A stretch of DNA of 54,759 nucleotides from Bacillota bacterium (GTDB taxonomy: Bacteria; Bacillota; Sulfobacillia; Fermentithermobacillales; Fermentithermobacillaceae): NCBI GenBank assembly GCA_012841065.1, contig DUVI01000055.1:1-54759 (forward strand), given 5' to 3'. Below the pieces are notes generated by a model. The model was not told the origin of the DNA. It made no database searches and saw only the letters and a program-made list of their open reading frames with translations. A program made the translations under genes and the position numbers. This document shows, in pieces, positions 7,497 through 16,544 of the stretch (positions within the stretch are counted from its first letter, which is position 1; each line of letters begins with the position of its first letter).

Positions 7497-10346
7497 GTGA
7501 CACTAGAGAGCCTCTTGCCCCTGGCTTTCGGCAAGTTTCATGCAAAACAGCCGATACTGCTTGAAGACGGGCTCAACATAATCACCGGAGACAATGAAAG
7601 TGGTAAGTCCACGTTAGCTGCCTTCATCTTGGGTATGCTGTACGGATTCAAGAAGGAAGGGCGCACCAGGATCTACAGGACTCCTGAATTTGAAAGGTAC
7701 AAGCCCTGGGCGGGCAAGGAGTACAGGGGCGTTCTGGTATATGAAGTAGACGGCAAGGTTTACCGCATAGAAAGATCGTTGGAACCTGACATAACCAGAA
7801 TTTACGACAACCTAACAGGTGAAGAAATAACCCATGAATTCGTACAGGACTCCCGCAAGGAGTATAACTTCGCCCAGATGCATCTTGGCCTGTCGGCCAA
7901 GGAATTCCGCAACACTATCTGGATAGGCCAGCTTGGCAGTGTCCAAGATGGAGACCTGGGTTTGGAGATCCAGGGCAAGCTTGAAAACATACTTCAGGGT
8001 ACAGAAGAAGATCTTCCTTTCGCAAAAGCGCTGGCCGTCCTCAACGTGGAAAGAGGCAGAATCAAGACCCCCAGGAGCACCCGGGCCAAGCTTGATGTGA
8101 TACAAGAGCAAAAGGCGGAGCTCACCTGCGAGATTGAAGACGCTCGGGAACGGGAAGCCCAGGTCAGGCAGATTATGGTTGAACTCCGCAGGCTCAAGCG
8201 GGAGGAAGCGGAGCTGGTCCAGAAGGCCGAACAGGCGTCCAGGCAGGTAGATTCCATAAGGGCTCTGTTGCTAAGGCAGGTTGTATACCAGGCCAGGCAC
8301 CTTAAGCAGGAGATAGCCGGCCTTGAACATATCTTAAGTCAGCTGGAATGGGCGCGGCGTCTCCCACAAGATCTTACACGGGATTTGCAGGAATTAGTCC
8401 GGAGCAAGCAAGACGTGGAGGCGCGGATCGAAGAGGTCAAGGCTGAGCTCAGCAGGCTGGCTGCGAACAAACAAGCACTGGTGGAGCAGCTGGGGCCGTA
8501 TGAGACAGTGATTTCCGCGGGGCTCACCCAGGACCAGGTATCAGGATTGTACTCAAAATACCTTACATGCAAAGCCGGTGCCGGCAGAAGCGAAAGGCAT
8601 GCCAACGAAGCCAGACGGATGCTTAGGCGTCTGGAGGAAGAGGCAGCCGGAATGGGCAATTTGTCCGATGCACAAGCTACGTTGGCAGAGGCTGAAAAAC
8701 TTCAAGAGATAGCGGTGCTTTCAGAACGGGAGAAGTCAAAGCTCGACGTAGAGCTGGAGCAGGCAAAAGCCGGGCTCGCTCAAGCTGATGTTAGAGGAGC
8801 GGGTGGCTGGCTTTACGCGCTTTCCCTAGGAGTGCTGGGCATAGCCATTGCCCTTACCATAGTCGGGCTGCCGTTAGCGGTACCTGCTTTTGCCATATCT
8901 GTGGTGGTTTTCGGGATTGGATCGTACACGCGGAAAAGAGCACTGGATGTAAGGTATCAGGCAGAAGAAGTGTACAACGAAGCAGCAGCCCTGGTTGAGG
9001 ATCAAGCACGAAGAGTTGCCCAAGCCAAGGCGGCTTTACATGACTTTCTGGGACTTCACGATGTGACTTCAGTGGAAGACTTGCGCCGTCAAGTACAGAG
9101 GGTAGCCGAGTTTCACACACGCCTCACAAACGCCAAGCAACAATACGATTTGGCTCACAGCTATTGGTATGAATCCTCTCAGGAATTGTCGGTAACCGAA
9201 ACGCAACTCGTATCGATGCTGGTCAACACAGGATGCCTTGCCCGGGGCCAGGCGGTAACCGAAGCCGCAGTGGAGCTGCTTCAAACCAAGCTCAGCGAAG
9301 CTGCCGCGATAAAAGGAGACATGGGCAATATTGACTACAGGATAAAGCAATCTGAAGGTATGCTTTCCAAGTTTAGGGCAAGGCAGGAGCACCTGCAGCA
9401 AGCAGAGATACAGCTACTTGAGACGGCAGGGGTCGGAACTATGCAGGAACTCTACGACAAGATCGCCGCCCATGAGCAATACCTGGATGCCGATAAGGCG
9501 CTGGGCCACTTGAGAGAAAAACTAAGTGCCGTGCTTGCAGGCAGGGATCTTGACGATCTAGAGGCTGAACTCAGGCAGCTCGAAGAAGCTGCCGGCGAGG
9601 GTGCTCTGTCAGAAATAGCTGTATCAGGTTCGGGCGCAGGCACTCTTAGGGACACCGTCTCAATAGATGACCTGTCGGAAAAGGATCATCAAGAGGCGCA
9701 GAGGTACTTGAGCCGGGTTAAGACCCAACTCAGTGAGCTGCGGGAACGGAAAGCGTCTATGGAAAAGGAAGTTTCTTTGAGGCAGCGTGAGGGGCGGCCC
9801 GTTTATTCCATAGAAGAGGACCTTGCCAGGGTATCGGAAATTGAAAATGAGCTTACCCAGGATAAGGCAGCTTTGGATCTGGCGCTCAAGACACTTGAGG
9901 AGTTGTCCCGGAACTTACGGCGTGAGTTTGCCCCGCTGCTCAACCAGAGGACGGGCGAGATCCTCAGGCAAATAACCGGTGGCAGGTATTTTGAGGCGAG
10001 GATATCCCCTGACCTTGAGATGAACATTATCCATCCCGGACAGCAATCTCAGACGCAAATTGCCAACCTTTCGTGTGGCACTGTGGACCAATGCTATTTT
10101 GCCCTTCGCGTAGCTGTTGCGGAACTGATAGTAACCAGGGATTCATTTCCCCTTTTCCTGGATGACTCTTTCGTCCAGTACGATGACAAGCGGCTTGAGG
10201 GGGCGCTCAAGATCGTCGCGGAGCTTTCCGAGCGCCATCAGATCTTGCTGTTCTCGTGTCACGGGCGTGAACAGGCGATGGCCGAGAGACTTGGAATCAG
10301 GTGCAACATTGTGAATCTCAACTGTCTTGGGGAACTCACGGGCTAA
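7497..10346 (+). CDS. SbcC/YhaN-type coiled-coil ATPase
   Basis: 949 residues from the GTG at 7497, chosen because AGGAGG lies at 7481-7486; the same frame is open slightly upstream inside the nuclease gene. The N-terminal Walker A is TGDNESGKSTLAAF (about residues 30-43). Long heptad-rich coiled coils follow (about 190-430 and 500-760), interrupted by a hydrophobic stretch at about residues 438-480 that looks like one or two membrane helices (LYALSLGVLGIAIALTIVGL and following). The C terminus has the ABC-type signature region NLSCGTVDQCYFALRVAVAE and Walker B FPLFLDDSFVQYD. No C-x-x-C zinc hook is visible in the middle, unlike SbcC or Rad50. This fits the YhaN branch. It ends convergent with, and overlapping by 11 bp, the glycosylase gene. 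Confidence 0.8.
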   Translation: MTLESLLPLAFGKFHAKQPILLEDGLNIITGDNESGKSTLAAFILGMLYGFKKEGRTRIYRTPEFERYKPWAGKEYRGVLVYEVDGKVYRIERSLEPDITRIYDNLTGEEITHEFVQDSRKEYNFAQMHLGLSAKEFRNTIWIGQLGSVQDGDLGLEIQGKLENILQGTEEDLPFAKALAVLNVERGRIKTPRSTRAKLDVIQEQKAELTCEIEDAREREAQVRQIMVELRRLKREEAELVQKAEQASRQVDSIRALLLRQVVYQARHLKQEIAGLEHILSQLEWARRLPQDLTRDLQELVRSKQDVEARIEEVKAELSRLAANKQALVEQLGPYETVISAGLTQDQVSGLYSKYLTCKAGAGRSERHANEARRMLRRLEEEAAGMGNLSDAQATLAEAEKLQEIAVLSEREKSKLDVELEQAKAGLAQADVRGAGGWLYALSLGVLGIAIALTIVGLPLAVPAFAISVVVFGIGSYTRKRALDVRYQAEEVYNEAAALVEDQARRVAQAKAALHDFLGLHDVTSVEDLRRQVQRVAEFHTRLTNAKQQYDLAHSYWYESSQELSVTETQLVSMLVNTGCLARGQAVTEAAVELLQTKLSEAAAIKGDMGNIDYRIKQSEGMLSKFRARQEHLQQAEIQLLETAGVGTMQELYDKIAAHEQYLDADKALGHLREKLSAVLAGRDLDDLEAELRQLEEAAGEGALSEIAVSGSGAGTLRDTVSIDDLSEKDHQEAQRYLSRVKTQLSELRERKASMEKEVSLRQREGRPVYSIEEDLARVSEIENELTQDKAALDLALKTLEELSRNLRREFAPLLNQRTGEILRQITGGRYFEARISPDLEMNIIHPGQQSQTQIANLSCGTVDQCYFALRVAVAELIVTRDSFPLFLDDSFVQYDDKRLEGALKIVAELSERHQILLFSCHGREQAMAERLGIRCNIVNLNCLGELTG

Positions 10347-10995
10347 GCATGAACCTCCACGGATAGAGTTTGGCTTCGCCTGCATAATCAATGCCTATCC
10401 TTGGTGTTGTAAGTATCCGGAGCTCCCTGGGAGTTCCCGTTCCCGGGAGTTGGGCGATATATAGGTTTCCGGTTACAAGATCCGCCCCGTTATGCTGTTT
10501 GCCGATTCCCATAGCTTGGCATAGCCTTCCAGGGCCTGAGGCCAAGGGCAGTTTGCCGTTCCTGCGGGTATGCATGATGTTTTGCCCAATCACCGGCTCA
10601 ATGGATCTGACCAGCACCGCATGGGGGATGCCCTCTTGGAACGCAACCACATTGAAGCAGCAATGCATGCCGTACACAAAATACACATAGGCGGTTGCCG
10701 GAGGGCCGTACATCGCCTCGTTACGCTTGGTCCTCAGCATGTTGTACCCATGACACGCCTTATCTTCAGGCCCTGCGTAGGCTTCTGTTTCAGTAATCAC
10801 GCCGGCGGCAATGCCGTCGTTGGTTTGATGAACCAGCAACAGCCCGAGCAAGTCAGGAGCCAGCTCCAGGGCGGTCCTGGCGTAGAATTCCCTGGGGGGA
10901 CGCTTTGATCCAATGAGGATATCCCGCGGCTCCATGCCGCTCAGCCCAAAATATGCATTTACATCTATGGACCTGTACTGTATCGCTTTTTTCAT
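10336..10995 (-). CDS. mpg: 3-methyladenine DNA glycosylase (AAG/MPG family)
   Basis: 219 residues from the upstream ATG (10995); an internal ATG at 10935 (MEPRDILIGSKR) is an equally good start, since family members begin shortly before the FYAR motif. Recognisable blocks are PREFYARTALELAPDLLG, GVITETEAYAGPEDKACHG with the catalytic-site Glu and substrate-pocket Tyr, RNEAMYGPPATAYVYFVYGM, and ASGPGRLCQAMGI. The enzyme excises alkylated purines such as 3-methyladenine to start base-excision repair. It is transcribed toward the YhaN-like gene and the two 3' ends overlap by 11 bp, so no separate terminator fits between them. No promoter is obvious upstream. Confidence 0.9.
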   Translation of the reverse strand: MKKAIQYRSIDVNAYFGLSGMEPRDILIGSKRPPREFYARTALELAPDLLGLLLVHQTNDGIAAGVITETEAYAGPEDKACHGYNMLRTKRNEAMYGPPATAYVYFVYGMHCCFNVVAFQEGIPHAVLVRSIEPVIGQNIMHTRRNGKLPLASGPGRLCQAMGIGKQHNGADLVTGNLYIAQLPGTGTPRELRILTTPRIGIDYAGEAKLYPWRFMLSP

Positions 10996-11138
10996 GTACC
11001 CTGAAATCAGTCCCGGAAATAGATTGGAGTAAAATGATTATACCATCACTTCATGCCCTTGCTGCAGTTGGCTGTGTTACTGCAGCGCATGCCGAACATC
11101 AACCTGATTACCTAAGAGGATCAAGGGAGGTAAGTTTC

Positions 11139-11522
11139 ATGTCGAAGGTATCAGCTGTTGTGTATGAAGACAGGATTGAATACGCGAACTCAGAGGAACA
11201 AGCACTCATAATCGAATCAGAAGGCCCCACTCCCATGGAATTGCTTCTCATGGCGGTTGCCGGATGCAGCGGACTCACCCTAGAATCACTGCTGGAAAGG
11301 GATGGGTATACCCCTGAAAGGCTAAAACTCACGGTTGAAGGTACAAAAAGCGACAAGGCTCCAAGAAGGTTCACAGAAATATACATCAACTACGATATTG
11401 TGTGCGAGGGGCTGGACGAAAAGACTTTCGGCAAATACCTGAAGATCACAGAGAAGGTCTGCCCTGTTGTCCAATCCTTGAATGCCGCGATTCACCTTAG
11501 CTATGCCTTGAACGACCGGTAA
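11139..11522 (+). CDS. OsmC family protein
   Basis: 127 residues from ATG 11139, which has the ribosome binding site AAGGGAGG at 11123-11130; the frame is open further upstream but that part is not OsmC-like. The protein has the OsmC/Ohr alpha-beta layout: strands at the N terminus (KVSAVVYEDRIEYAN), the central helix with the peroxidatic-type Cys (MELLLMAVAGCSGLTLESLL), and the second Cys in the late helix (ITEKVCPVVQSLNAAIHLSY). Some family members reduce organic hydroperoxides through these two cysteines. The short, single-domain YhfA-like form is widespread in anaerobes and its substrate is usually unknown. It is followed after 65 bp by a thioesterase gene on the same strand. Confidence 0.85.
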   Translation: MSKVSAVVYEDRIEYANSEEQALIIESEGPTPMELLLMAVAGCSGLTLESLLERDGYTPERLKLTVEGTKSDKAPRRFTEIYINYDIVCEGLDEKTFGKYLKITEKVCPVVQSLNAAIHLSYALNDR

Positions 11523-11587
11523 CGGTAACATAGTATTTTTGCTGTATAGAAGAATACAGATAGGCATTCAACAGCGAGGTGTTTTCT

Positions 11588-12001
11588 ATGAAGCATATTC
11601 CTATTGGCACCAAAGGCAGCAAGACACGAAAGGTGACAGCAGACACTTTGGCTTCTGCGACCGGAAGCGGCACTGTGGATGTGTTTTCCACTCCCAATCT
11701 GGTGCTGCTGATGGAAGAAGCTGCTGTTGAGGCAGTCAAGGATTATCTCGAAGATGGCGAAACCACAGTGGGAACCATGGTGAACATAAGACATCTGGCA
11801 GCTACGCCTCCCGGGCTCAGTGTGACTGCGGACGCTGTGCTCACTTACGTTGACGGACGGAAACTCGTATTTGAAGTGACAGCCCATGATGGTGTGGAAA
11901 CAGTGGGCGAAGGCACCCATGAGCGGTTCTTGGTCAACCAAGCGAAATTCACCGAAAAATCTCTTCGTAAGACAGTTATCCACAAGGATTGTCACATATA
12001 G
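11588..12001 (+). CDS. Hot-dog fold thioesterase, fluoroacetyl-CoA-thioesterase-like
   Basis: 137 residues from ATG 11588 (GAGGTG at 11576-11581 is the ribosome binding site). The sequence fits the FlK-like hot-dog family: [20 protein letters not shown] (central helix with the catalytic-type Glu), [18 protein letters not shown] (conserved G-T-x-V-x-I-x-H-L-A-x-T-P), and [16 protein letters not shown] near the end. Members hydrolyse short acyl-CoA thioesters, and the narrow specificity for fluoroacetyl-CoA applies only to a few. Here it is more likely a general acyl-CoA thioesterase (inference). The TAG stop (11999-12001) lies inside the first of two possible NrdR boxes that precede nrdR. Confidence 0.8.
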   Translation: MKHIPIGTKGSKTRKVTADTLASATGSGTVDVFSTPNLVLLMEEAAVEAVKDYLEDGETTVGTMVNIRHLAATPPGLSVTADAVLTYVDGRKLVFEVTAHDGVETVGEGTHERFLVNQAKFTEKSLRKTVIHKDCHI

Positions 12002-12035
12002 TGTCGAATATGCAGGCAGTGGCCATATGTAGTGC
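11989..12035 (+). promoter_or_regulatory. Two possible NrdR boxes upstream of nrdR-nrdJ
   Basis: Two 16-bp elements at 11989-12004 and 12020-12035 share the right half ATrTAGTG. The first ends in ATATAGTGT, matching the right half of the published NrdR-box consensus (ACACTATATATAGTGT), and each element agrees at about 10 of 16 positions. Their centres are exactly 31 bp apart, the three-helical-turn spacing known for paired NrdR boxes. The left halves are weak. The position directly upstream of nrdR fits autoregulation. Confidence 0.5.
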
Positions 12036-12099
12036 CAACACATGTTTGGACCTCCCAAATTATGGGAGCAACCAATCTCATAACCGGGGGTGGACAAGT

Positions 12100-12570
12100 T
12101 TGAAGTGCCCTTTTTGCGGACATCTTGATTCAAGGGTGATTGAATCGAGAACCAGAGAGGAAATGACTGCCGTGAGGAGAAGGCGGGAATGTCCTGATTG
12201 CAAGCGGCGTTTCACCACCTATGAACGCATTGAGGGGCAACCCCTGGTAGTGATCAAGAAAGACGGCAGCAGGGAAGGTTTTTCAAGGCAGAAAGTCCTC
12301 TCGGGTATGCTCAAGGCGTGCGAAAAAAGGCCCATAGCACTTGAGGAACTGGAACAAGCATCTTTTGCCATCGAAAAAGATGTGCGCGATACCGGGAGGG
12401 GGGAAGTCACTTCAAGGGAAATAGGGGAACTTGTCATGGACAAACTTAGGCAGATCGATGATGTAGCTTATGTGAGGTTTGCATCGGTCTACCGGGAGTT
12501 CCGGGACGTTGACAGTTTCCTGCAGGAAGTGGAGCGGATATTGGAAGAAAAGGGGCAGCGCCAAACATAG
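12100..12570 (+). CDS. nrdR: Transcriptional repressor NrdR
   Basis: 156 residues from the TTG at 12100 (the frame is open to 11989, but NrdR proteins start exactly at M-K/R-C-P). The zinc ribbon [17 protein letters not shown]...[13 protein letters not shown] carries the four cysteines, followed by the ATP-cone domain ([45 protein letters not shown]). NrdR senses ATP/dATP and represses ribonucleotide reductase genes through paired NrdR boxes. The reductase gene nrdJ follows after 54 bp, so regulator and target are adjacent; two candidate boxes lie just upstream. Length is normal for the family. Confidence 0.95.
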   Translation: MKCPFCGHLDSRVIESRTREEMTAVRRRRECPDCKRRFTTYERIEGQPLVVIKKDGSREGFSRQKVLSGMLKACEKRPIALEELEQASFAIEKDVRDTGRGEVTSREIGELVMDKLRQIDDVAYVRFASVYREFRDVDSFLQEVERILEEKGQRQT

Positions 12571-12624
12571 TTCACGCTAGGTGCTTCGCCCGGTTTTATC
12601 TCTGAGCTAGTAGGAGGCTATTTG

Positions 12625-15231
12625 ATGTCGAAGGTATTGGATGCAATTGAAGCGGAGTTTTCAGAAAACGCCGTAGCCGTGTTGGAGCGGCGTTACCTTA
12701 GGAAAGACAAAGACGGGAAGGCCATTGAGACTCCGGCGGAGATGTTTTGGCGGGTGGCCAGGAATATCGCACTCATGGACATTCTCTACCATCCGCGGGT
12801 TTATTCTGGCAAACAACCAGGCGTTGTTGACGATGGGCTTGCTGGTGAACCCGGTGCAGGGAAAAAGGCAGAAAAGGCTGCCAAACCTAAGAAGCGGGGC
12901 GCCCGGGATTTGCCTGGGATATCAGACAAAGACTGGGCAACGCTGAAGATGGCGTTTGAGAGGTTTGAATCAAAAGGGTTGATCAAGGTTTCCTGGGCTG
13001 AAATGAAAGACTTCACCCAGGCCAACGAAGATTACATACTCGACAGGGCGCTGGAGTTCTACAGGGTTATGGTAGAGTGCAAGTTCATGCCCAACTCTCC
13101 TGCTCTCATGAATGCAGGGCGTGACTTGCAACAGCTTTCTGCTTGTTTTGTGCTGCCTGTTGACGACTCGATGGTCAGCATATTTGATTCACTGAAGCAT
13201 GCTGCTTTAATCCACCAGTCAGGCGGGGGTACAGGTTTTAGTTTTTCCAGGCTGCGGCCTAAGAACGACGTTGTACGCTCAACCGGGGGCGTGGCATCAG
13301 GGCCCGTATCCTTCATGAAAGTTTTCAACGCTGCCACTGAAGCAGTAAAGCAGGGTGGAGTGCGCCGTGGCGCCAACATGGGAATATTGCGCATAGATCA
13401 TCCTGATATATCTGATTTCATAACATGCAAGACTGACACGAAGGAACTCACCAACTTCAACATTTCCGTTGGGATCACTGAGAAATTCATGCAAGCCGTT
13501 GAAGCAGATGAGGATTATGAACTGGTCAATCCCAGGAACGGCAAAGTCACCGGTAAGCTAAATGCCAGGGAAGTGTTTGAGAAAATCGTCGATCAGGCGT
13601 GGCGCAACGGCGAGCCTGGTATCGTCTTCCTTGATCGTTTGAACAAAGACAATCCCACTCCTGAGCTGGGGGAAATTGAAAGCACTAACCCTTGCGGGGA
13701 ACAACCTTTGCTGCCCTACGAAGCGTGCTGTCTGGGTTCTATCAACCTTGGTGTTTTCACCAAGGCTGTCTGGGAGAAACCACTCCAAGGTACTGCCGAT
13801 CCGGAGGTCTTTATTGATTGGGAAGGTATGGCGGATGCAGTGAGGCTGGCTGTCCACTTCCTGGACAACCTGATCGATGCCAACAAGTATCCTTTGCCTG
13901 AGATAGATAATATGTCCCACGGCAACAGGAAGATCGGCCTGGGAGTCATGGGTTGGGCAGATATGCTTCTGGATCTCGGCATTCCGTACAATTCTGAACA
14001 GGCGGTTGAACTTGCTGAGCAGGTTATGGAGTTCATTGAAAAACAGTCGGTTGAGGCATCCAAAGATCTTGCAAAGACCCGCGGGGTGTTTCCCAACTGG
14101 GACAAGAGTATCTATTCCAAGAAAGGCATTAGGGTCCGGAATGCCACCACTACCACCATCGCACCGACCGGCACAATCAGCATAATAGCCGGTGCATTGT
14201 CGGGAATAGAGCCGCTGTTTAGCATAGCTTTCACCCGGAACGTGCTGGACAACAAGAAACTTGTGGAGGTTAACCCAAGGTTTCAACGGTTCGCAGAAGC
14301 AAGGGGTTTCTACAGCGATGAGCTTATGGAGAAAATTGCTGAACGTGGAACGGTGCACGGTCTTTCGGAAGTGCCTGACGATATAAAGCGTGTGTTTGTC
14401 ACCGCCCATGAGATTACCCCTGAGTGGCACGTCAAAATGCAGGCGGCATTCCAGAAGTTTACCCACAATGCGGTCTCAAAGACTGTAAATTTCAGCCGCG
14501 ATGCCTCCAGGGATGACGTTAAAGCTGTGTTCGTTCAAGCCTACAAGCTTGGATGCAAGGGGGTTACCGTTTACCGGGATGGCAGCCGTGAGGAACAGGT
14601 ATTGACCGTGGGTGCCAAGGCAGCTTCAGATTCTGCAAGTTTGGGCGCTCCTGAGCCAGGAGCTAAGCTTGCGGAGGCCGACGGAGTACCAGGCCCGGGC
14701 AGGAAGGGCAGGGTGAACGGAGTGTGGGGACGGATCAGGCCTATCGAACGCCCTGCTACCTTGGAAGGTTTCACAACCGCCAAAGAGACGCCTGTAGGCA
14801 AACTGTTCCTTACGCTCAACGCTCTGGATGGGCATCCTGTTGAGCTGTTCGCCCAGATTGGCAAGGCGGGCAGCGACGTAGCGGCTTTCACAGAGGCGAT
14901 TGCCAGGCTTATCTCGATCGGCTTGAGGTCAGGAGTGGATCCCCAGGAGATCGCCGACCAGCTCATGGGCATCGGCGGTTCGAGGAGCATAGGGTTTGGG
15001 CCCAACAGGGTACGTTCGGTGCCCGATGCAATAGGGCAGTTTATCGATGAGTATGTGAACCACATACGCAAGACTGAAGATGAGGCTGAAGAAGAGGTTT
15101 ACCCGTATCAGGATAAGCTGCCGCTGCTTCCGGGCAAGAGGTTCAACCTGTGTCCCACCTGCGGCACCTGGAACCTGGTCCACGTGGAAGGCTGCCAGAA
15201 GTGCCTGGCGTGCGGGTACAGTGAGTGCTGA
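12625..15231 (+). CDS. nrdJ: Adenosylcobalamin-dependent (class II) ribonucleoside-diphosphate reductase
   Basis: 868 residues from ATG 12625, with AGGAGG at 12612-12617. The class II reductase core is clear: MPNSPALMNAGRDLQQLSAC with the first active-site Cys, FSFSRLRP, ESTNPCGEQPLLPYEACC with the Cys thiyl radical site (N-x-C-G-E), and TIAPTGTISIIAGALSGIEP. The C terminus has a CPTC/CLAC pair (CPTCGTW, CQKCLACGYSEC), the redox-active or zinc-binding tail found in NrdJ. The enzyme makes deoxyribonucleotides using B12 instead of an oxygen-requiring radical, fitting an anaerobic or microaerobic host. A Lys/Ala-rich insert (about residues 75-95) and a variable linker (about 660-700) are unlike the core. 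It is probably repressed by the adjacent NrdR. Confidence 0.95.
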   Translation: MSKVLDAIEAEFSENAVAVLERRYLRKDKDGKAIETPAEMFWRVARNIALMDILYHPRVYSGKQPGVVDDGLAGEPGAGKKAEKAAKPKKRGARDLPGISDKDWATLKMAFERFESKGLIKVSWAEMKDFTQANEDYILDRALEFYRVMVECKFMPNSPALMNAGRDLQQLSACFVLPVDDSMVSIFDSLKHAALIHQSGGGTGFSFSRLRPKNDVVRSTGGVASGPVSFMKVFNAATEAVKQGGVRRGANMGILRIDHPDISDFITCKTDTKELTNFNISVGITEKFMQAVEADEDYELVNPRNGKVTGKLNAREVFEKIVDQAWRNGEPGIVFLDRLNKDNPTPELGEIESTNPCGEQPLLPYEACCLGSINLGVFTKAVWEKPLQGTADPEVFIDWEGMADAVRLAVHFLDNLIDANKYPLPEIDNMSHGNRKIGLGVMGWADMLLDLGIPYNSEQAVELAEQVMEFIEKQSVEASKDLAKTRGVFPNWDKSIYSKKGIRVRNATTTTIAPTGTISIIAGALSGIEPLFSIAFTRNVLDNKKLVEVNPRFQRFAEARGFYSDELMEKIAERGTVHGLSEVPDDIKRVFVTAHEITPEWHVKMQAAFQKFTHNAVSKTVNFSRDASRDDVKAVFVQAYKLGCKGVTVYRDGSREEQVLTVGAKAASDSASLGAPEPGAKLAEADGVPGPGRKGRVNGVWGRIRPIERPATLEGFTTAKETPVGKLFLTLNALDGHPVELFAQIGKAGSDVAAFTEAIARLISIGLRSGVDPQEIADQLMGIGGSRSIGFGPNRVRSVPDAIGQFIDEYVNHIRKTEDEAEEEVYPYQDKLPLLPGKRFNLCPTCGTWNLVHVEGCQKCLACGYSEC

Positions 15232-15277
15232 GATGGAATATGGCATCCGGATGCGGACCTACTGAGAATGTATGGTT

Positions 15278-15308
15278 CAGGGGCGGGCAACCGCCCCTGT
15301 TTTATTTC
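15278..15308 (+). terminator. Intrinsic terminator of nrdR-nrdJ
   Basis: A perfect 9-bp stem (CAGGGGCGG 15278-15286 with CCGCCCCTG 15291-15299) closed by a GCAA loop is followed by TTTTATTT. It lies 46 bp after the nrdJ stop codon and separates that operon from the leader of the next genes. Confidence 0.9.
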
Positions 15309-15394
15309 GCCCAACACTGCGAGGTGTATATAATAGGCCTTATTGTAACTACCGCAAAGATTAACCTCATGAGAGATCCGGCAACGAAAGAATG

Positions 15395-15534
15395 TATACT
15401 ATGAAGGGACCACTGCTCATAAGCCTCTCGGAAGCCTAACAGGAAGAGCAGCCTTGCTGTCGAAGTTGTCAAATAGACTTCGTCCAGTGGGTCCGTAGGT
15501 TCACGGATTCATCCTTTCGAAAGGAGAAGATAGA
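15395..15534 (+). promoter_or_regulatory. Structured 5' leader of unknown class with sequestered ribosome binding site
   Basis: A possible -10 (TATACT, 15395-15400; no good -35) would start transcription near 15407. There a helix begins: GGACCACTG (15407-15415) pairs with CAGTGGGTCC (15485-15494) with one bulged G, enclosing TGCTC/GAGCA and CGAAGT/ACTTCG stems. TCCGT/ACGGA (15492-15496 with 15503-15507) would compete with the closing helix. TCCTTTCGAAAGGA (15512-15525) is a palindrome that hides the AAGGAG site. I could not match it to the lysine, cobalamin, glycine or T-box consensus. Confidence 0.5.
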
Positions 15535-16413
15535 ATGCTTAAAGGCATCTTTGCTCCGGTTCCCACCCCCTTTGTAGACGAAGCAATAGCTTACGATAAG
15601 CTGGAGTACAACCTTGCCAGATGGGGCGCTACAGGCCTGTCAGGGATCGTTGTCCTGGGCTCAAACGGGGAACAGCCGTATGTTGATGAAGATGAAAAAG
15701 TCCAACTCTGGAAGTTTGTCAGCCGGCACTTTCCCGATGACAAAGTGGTTATCGCCGGCACAGGCGCCCAAAGCACCAGGGCGGCCGTAAGGCTTACCAA
15801 AAAAGCAGCAGATGCAGGAGCGCAAGCAGCGCTTATCCTCACGCCCCACTATTTCAAAGCCAACATGAACGCTGAGGCTTTGGAGCGGTTTTACACCGAC
15901 GTGGCAGATGAGTCCCCCATCCCCGTGCTGCTCTACAACATGCCGGGAAACACAGGGCTCAACCTTACTCCGCCCTTGGTGAAAAAATTGTCAGAGCATC
16001 CAAACATCAAGGGCATTAAGGATTCAGGGGGCAACATAGTTCAGATATCCCAGTTCTTGAGGGATGCACCTGAAGACTTTGTTGTGTTTGCAGGGTCAGC
16101 CAGCTTCCTCATGCCTGCCCTGGTTATGGGCGCACATGGGGGTATTCTGGCTACAGCCAACGTAGCCCCTGATTTGTGCGTACGTATCTACGAACTGGTC
16201 AACCAGGGCCAATATGAAGAAGCCAGAAGCATACAGCTAAAGATAATCAAACTCAATTTCCTTGTCACGGCTAAGTACGGCGTGGCAGGCCTAAAAGCCG
16301 CTTTGGACATGATAGGCTACTTTGGCGGCTTGCCAAGGAGGCCTACCCTGCCCATTGGTGACGAAGAAAAGGCCGAAATCCTCGCTGCTTTGGAAGAACT
16401 GGGGCTTGTGTGA
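15535..16413 (+). CDS. DapA/HOGA-family pyruvate-dependent aldolase or lyase
   Basis: 292 residues, a class I aldolase of the dihydrodipicolinate synthase superfamily. Seen: the GSNGE pyruvate-binding motif (where DapA has GTTGE), LLYNMPGNTG with the catalytic Tyr, and the Schiff-base Lys in IKGIKDSGGN. GSNGE and KDSGGN are more typical of 4-hydroxy-2-oxoglutarate aldolase (HOGA) and related enzymes than of true DapA, and no other lysine gene is nearby. The next gene is an aminotransferase of the alanine-glyoxylate type, so one reading is cleavage of a 4-hydroxy-2-oxo acid to pyruvate and glyoxylate followed by transamination (inference). AAAGGAG at 15520-15526 lies inside a palindrome in the structured leader. 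Exact substrate is uncertain. Confidence 0.8.
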   Translation: MLKGIFAPVPTPFVDEAIAYDKLEYNLARWGATGLSGIVVLGSNGEQPYVDEDEKVQLWKFVSRHFPDDKVVIAGTGAQSTRAAVRLTKKAADAGAQAALILTPHYFKANMNAEALERFYTDVADESPIPVLLYNMPGNTGLNLTPPLVKKLSEHPNIKGIKDSGGNIVQISQFLRDAPEDFVVFAGSASFLMPALVMGAHGGILATANVAPDLCVRIYELVNQGQYEEARSIQLKIIKLNFLVTAKYGVAGLKAALDMIGYFGGLPRRPTLPIGDEEKAEILAALEELGLV

Positions 16414-16544
16414 CGGTGCCAAACCTGCTCAAAGGAAACAGTGAGTAATTGGCGGGTACAAGGCACTGTGGTCGAAAAGCCCGCATAAGCAGGAAGTATG
16501 ATAAGCGGAACATAGAAGTTGTAACGAAGGGAGATACGCACGAT

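Noticed and set aside
15395-15534. Lysine riboswitch or T-box before a dapA-like gene
   Set aside because: The lysine core blocks and the T-box TGGNACCGCG sequence are absent, and the gene is more HOGA-like than DapA. Kept only as an unclassified leader.
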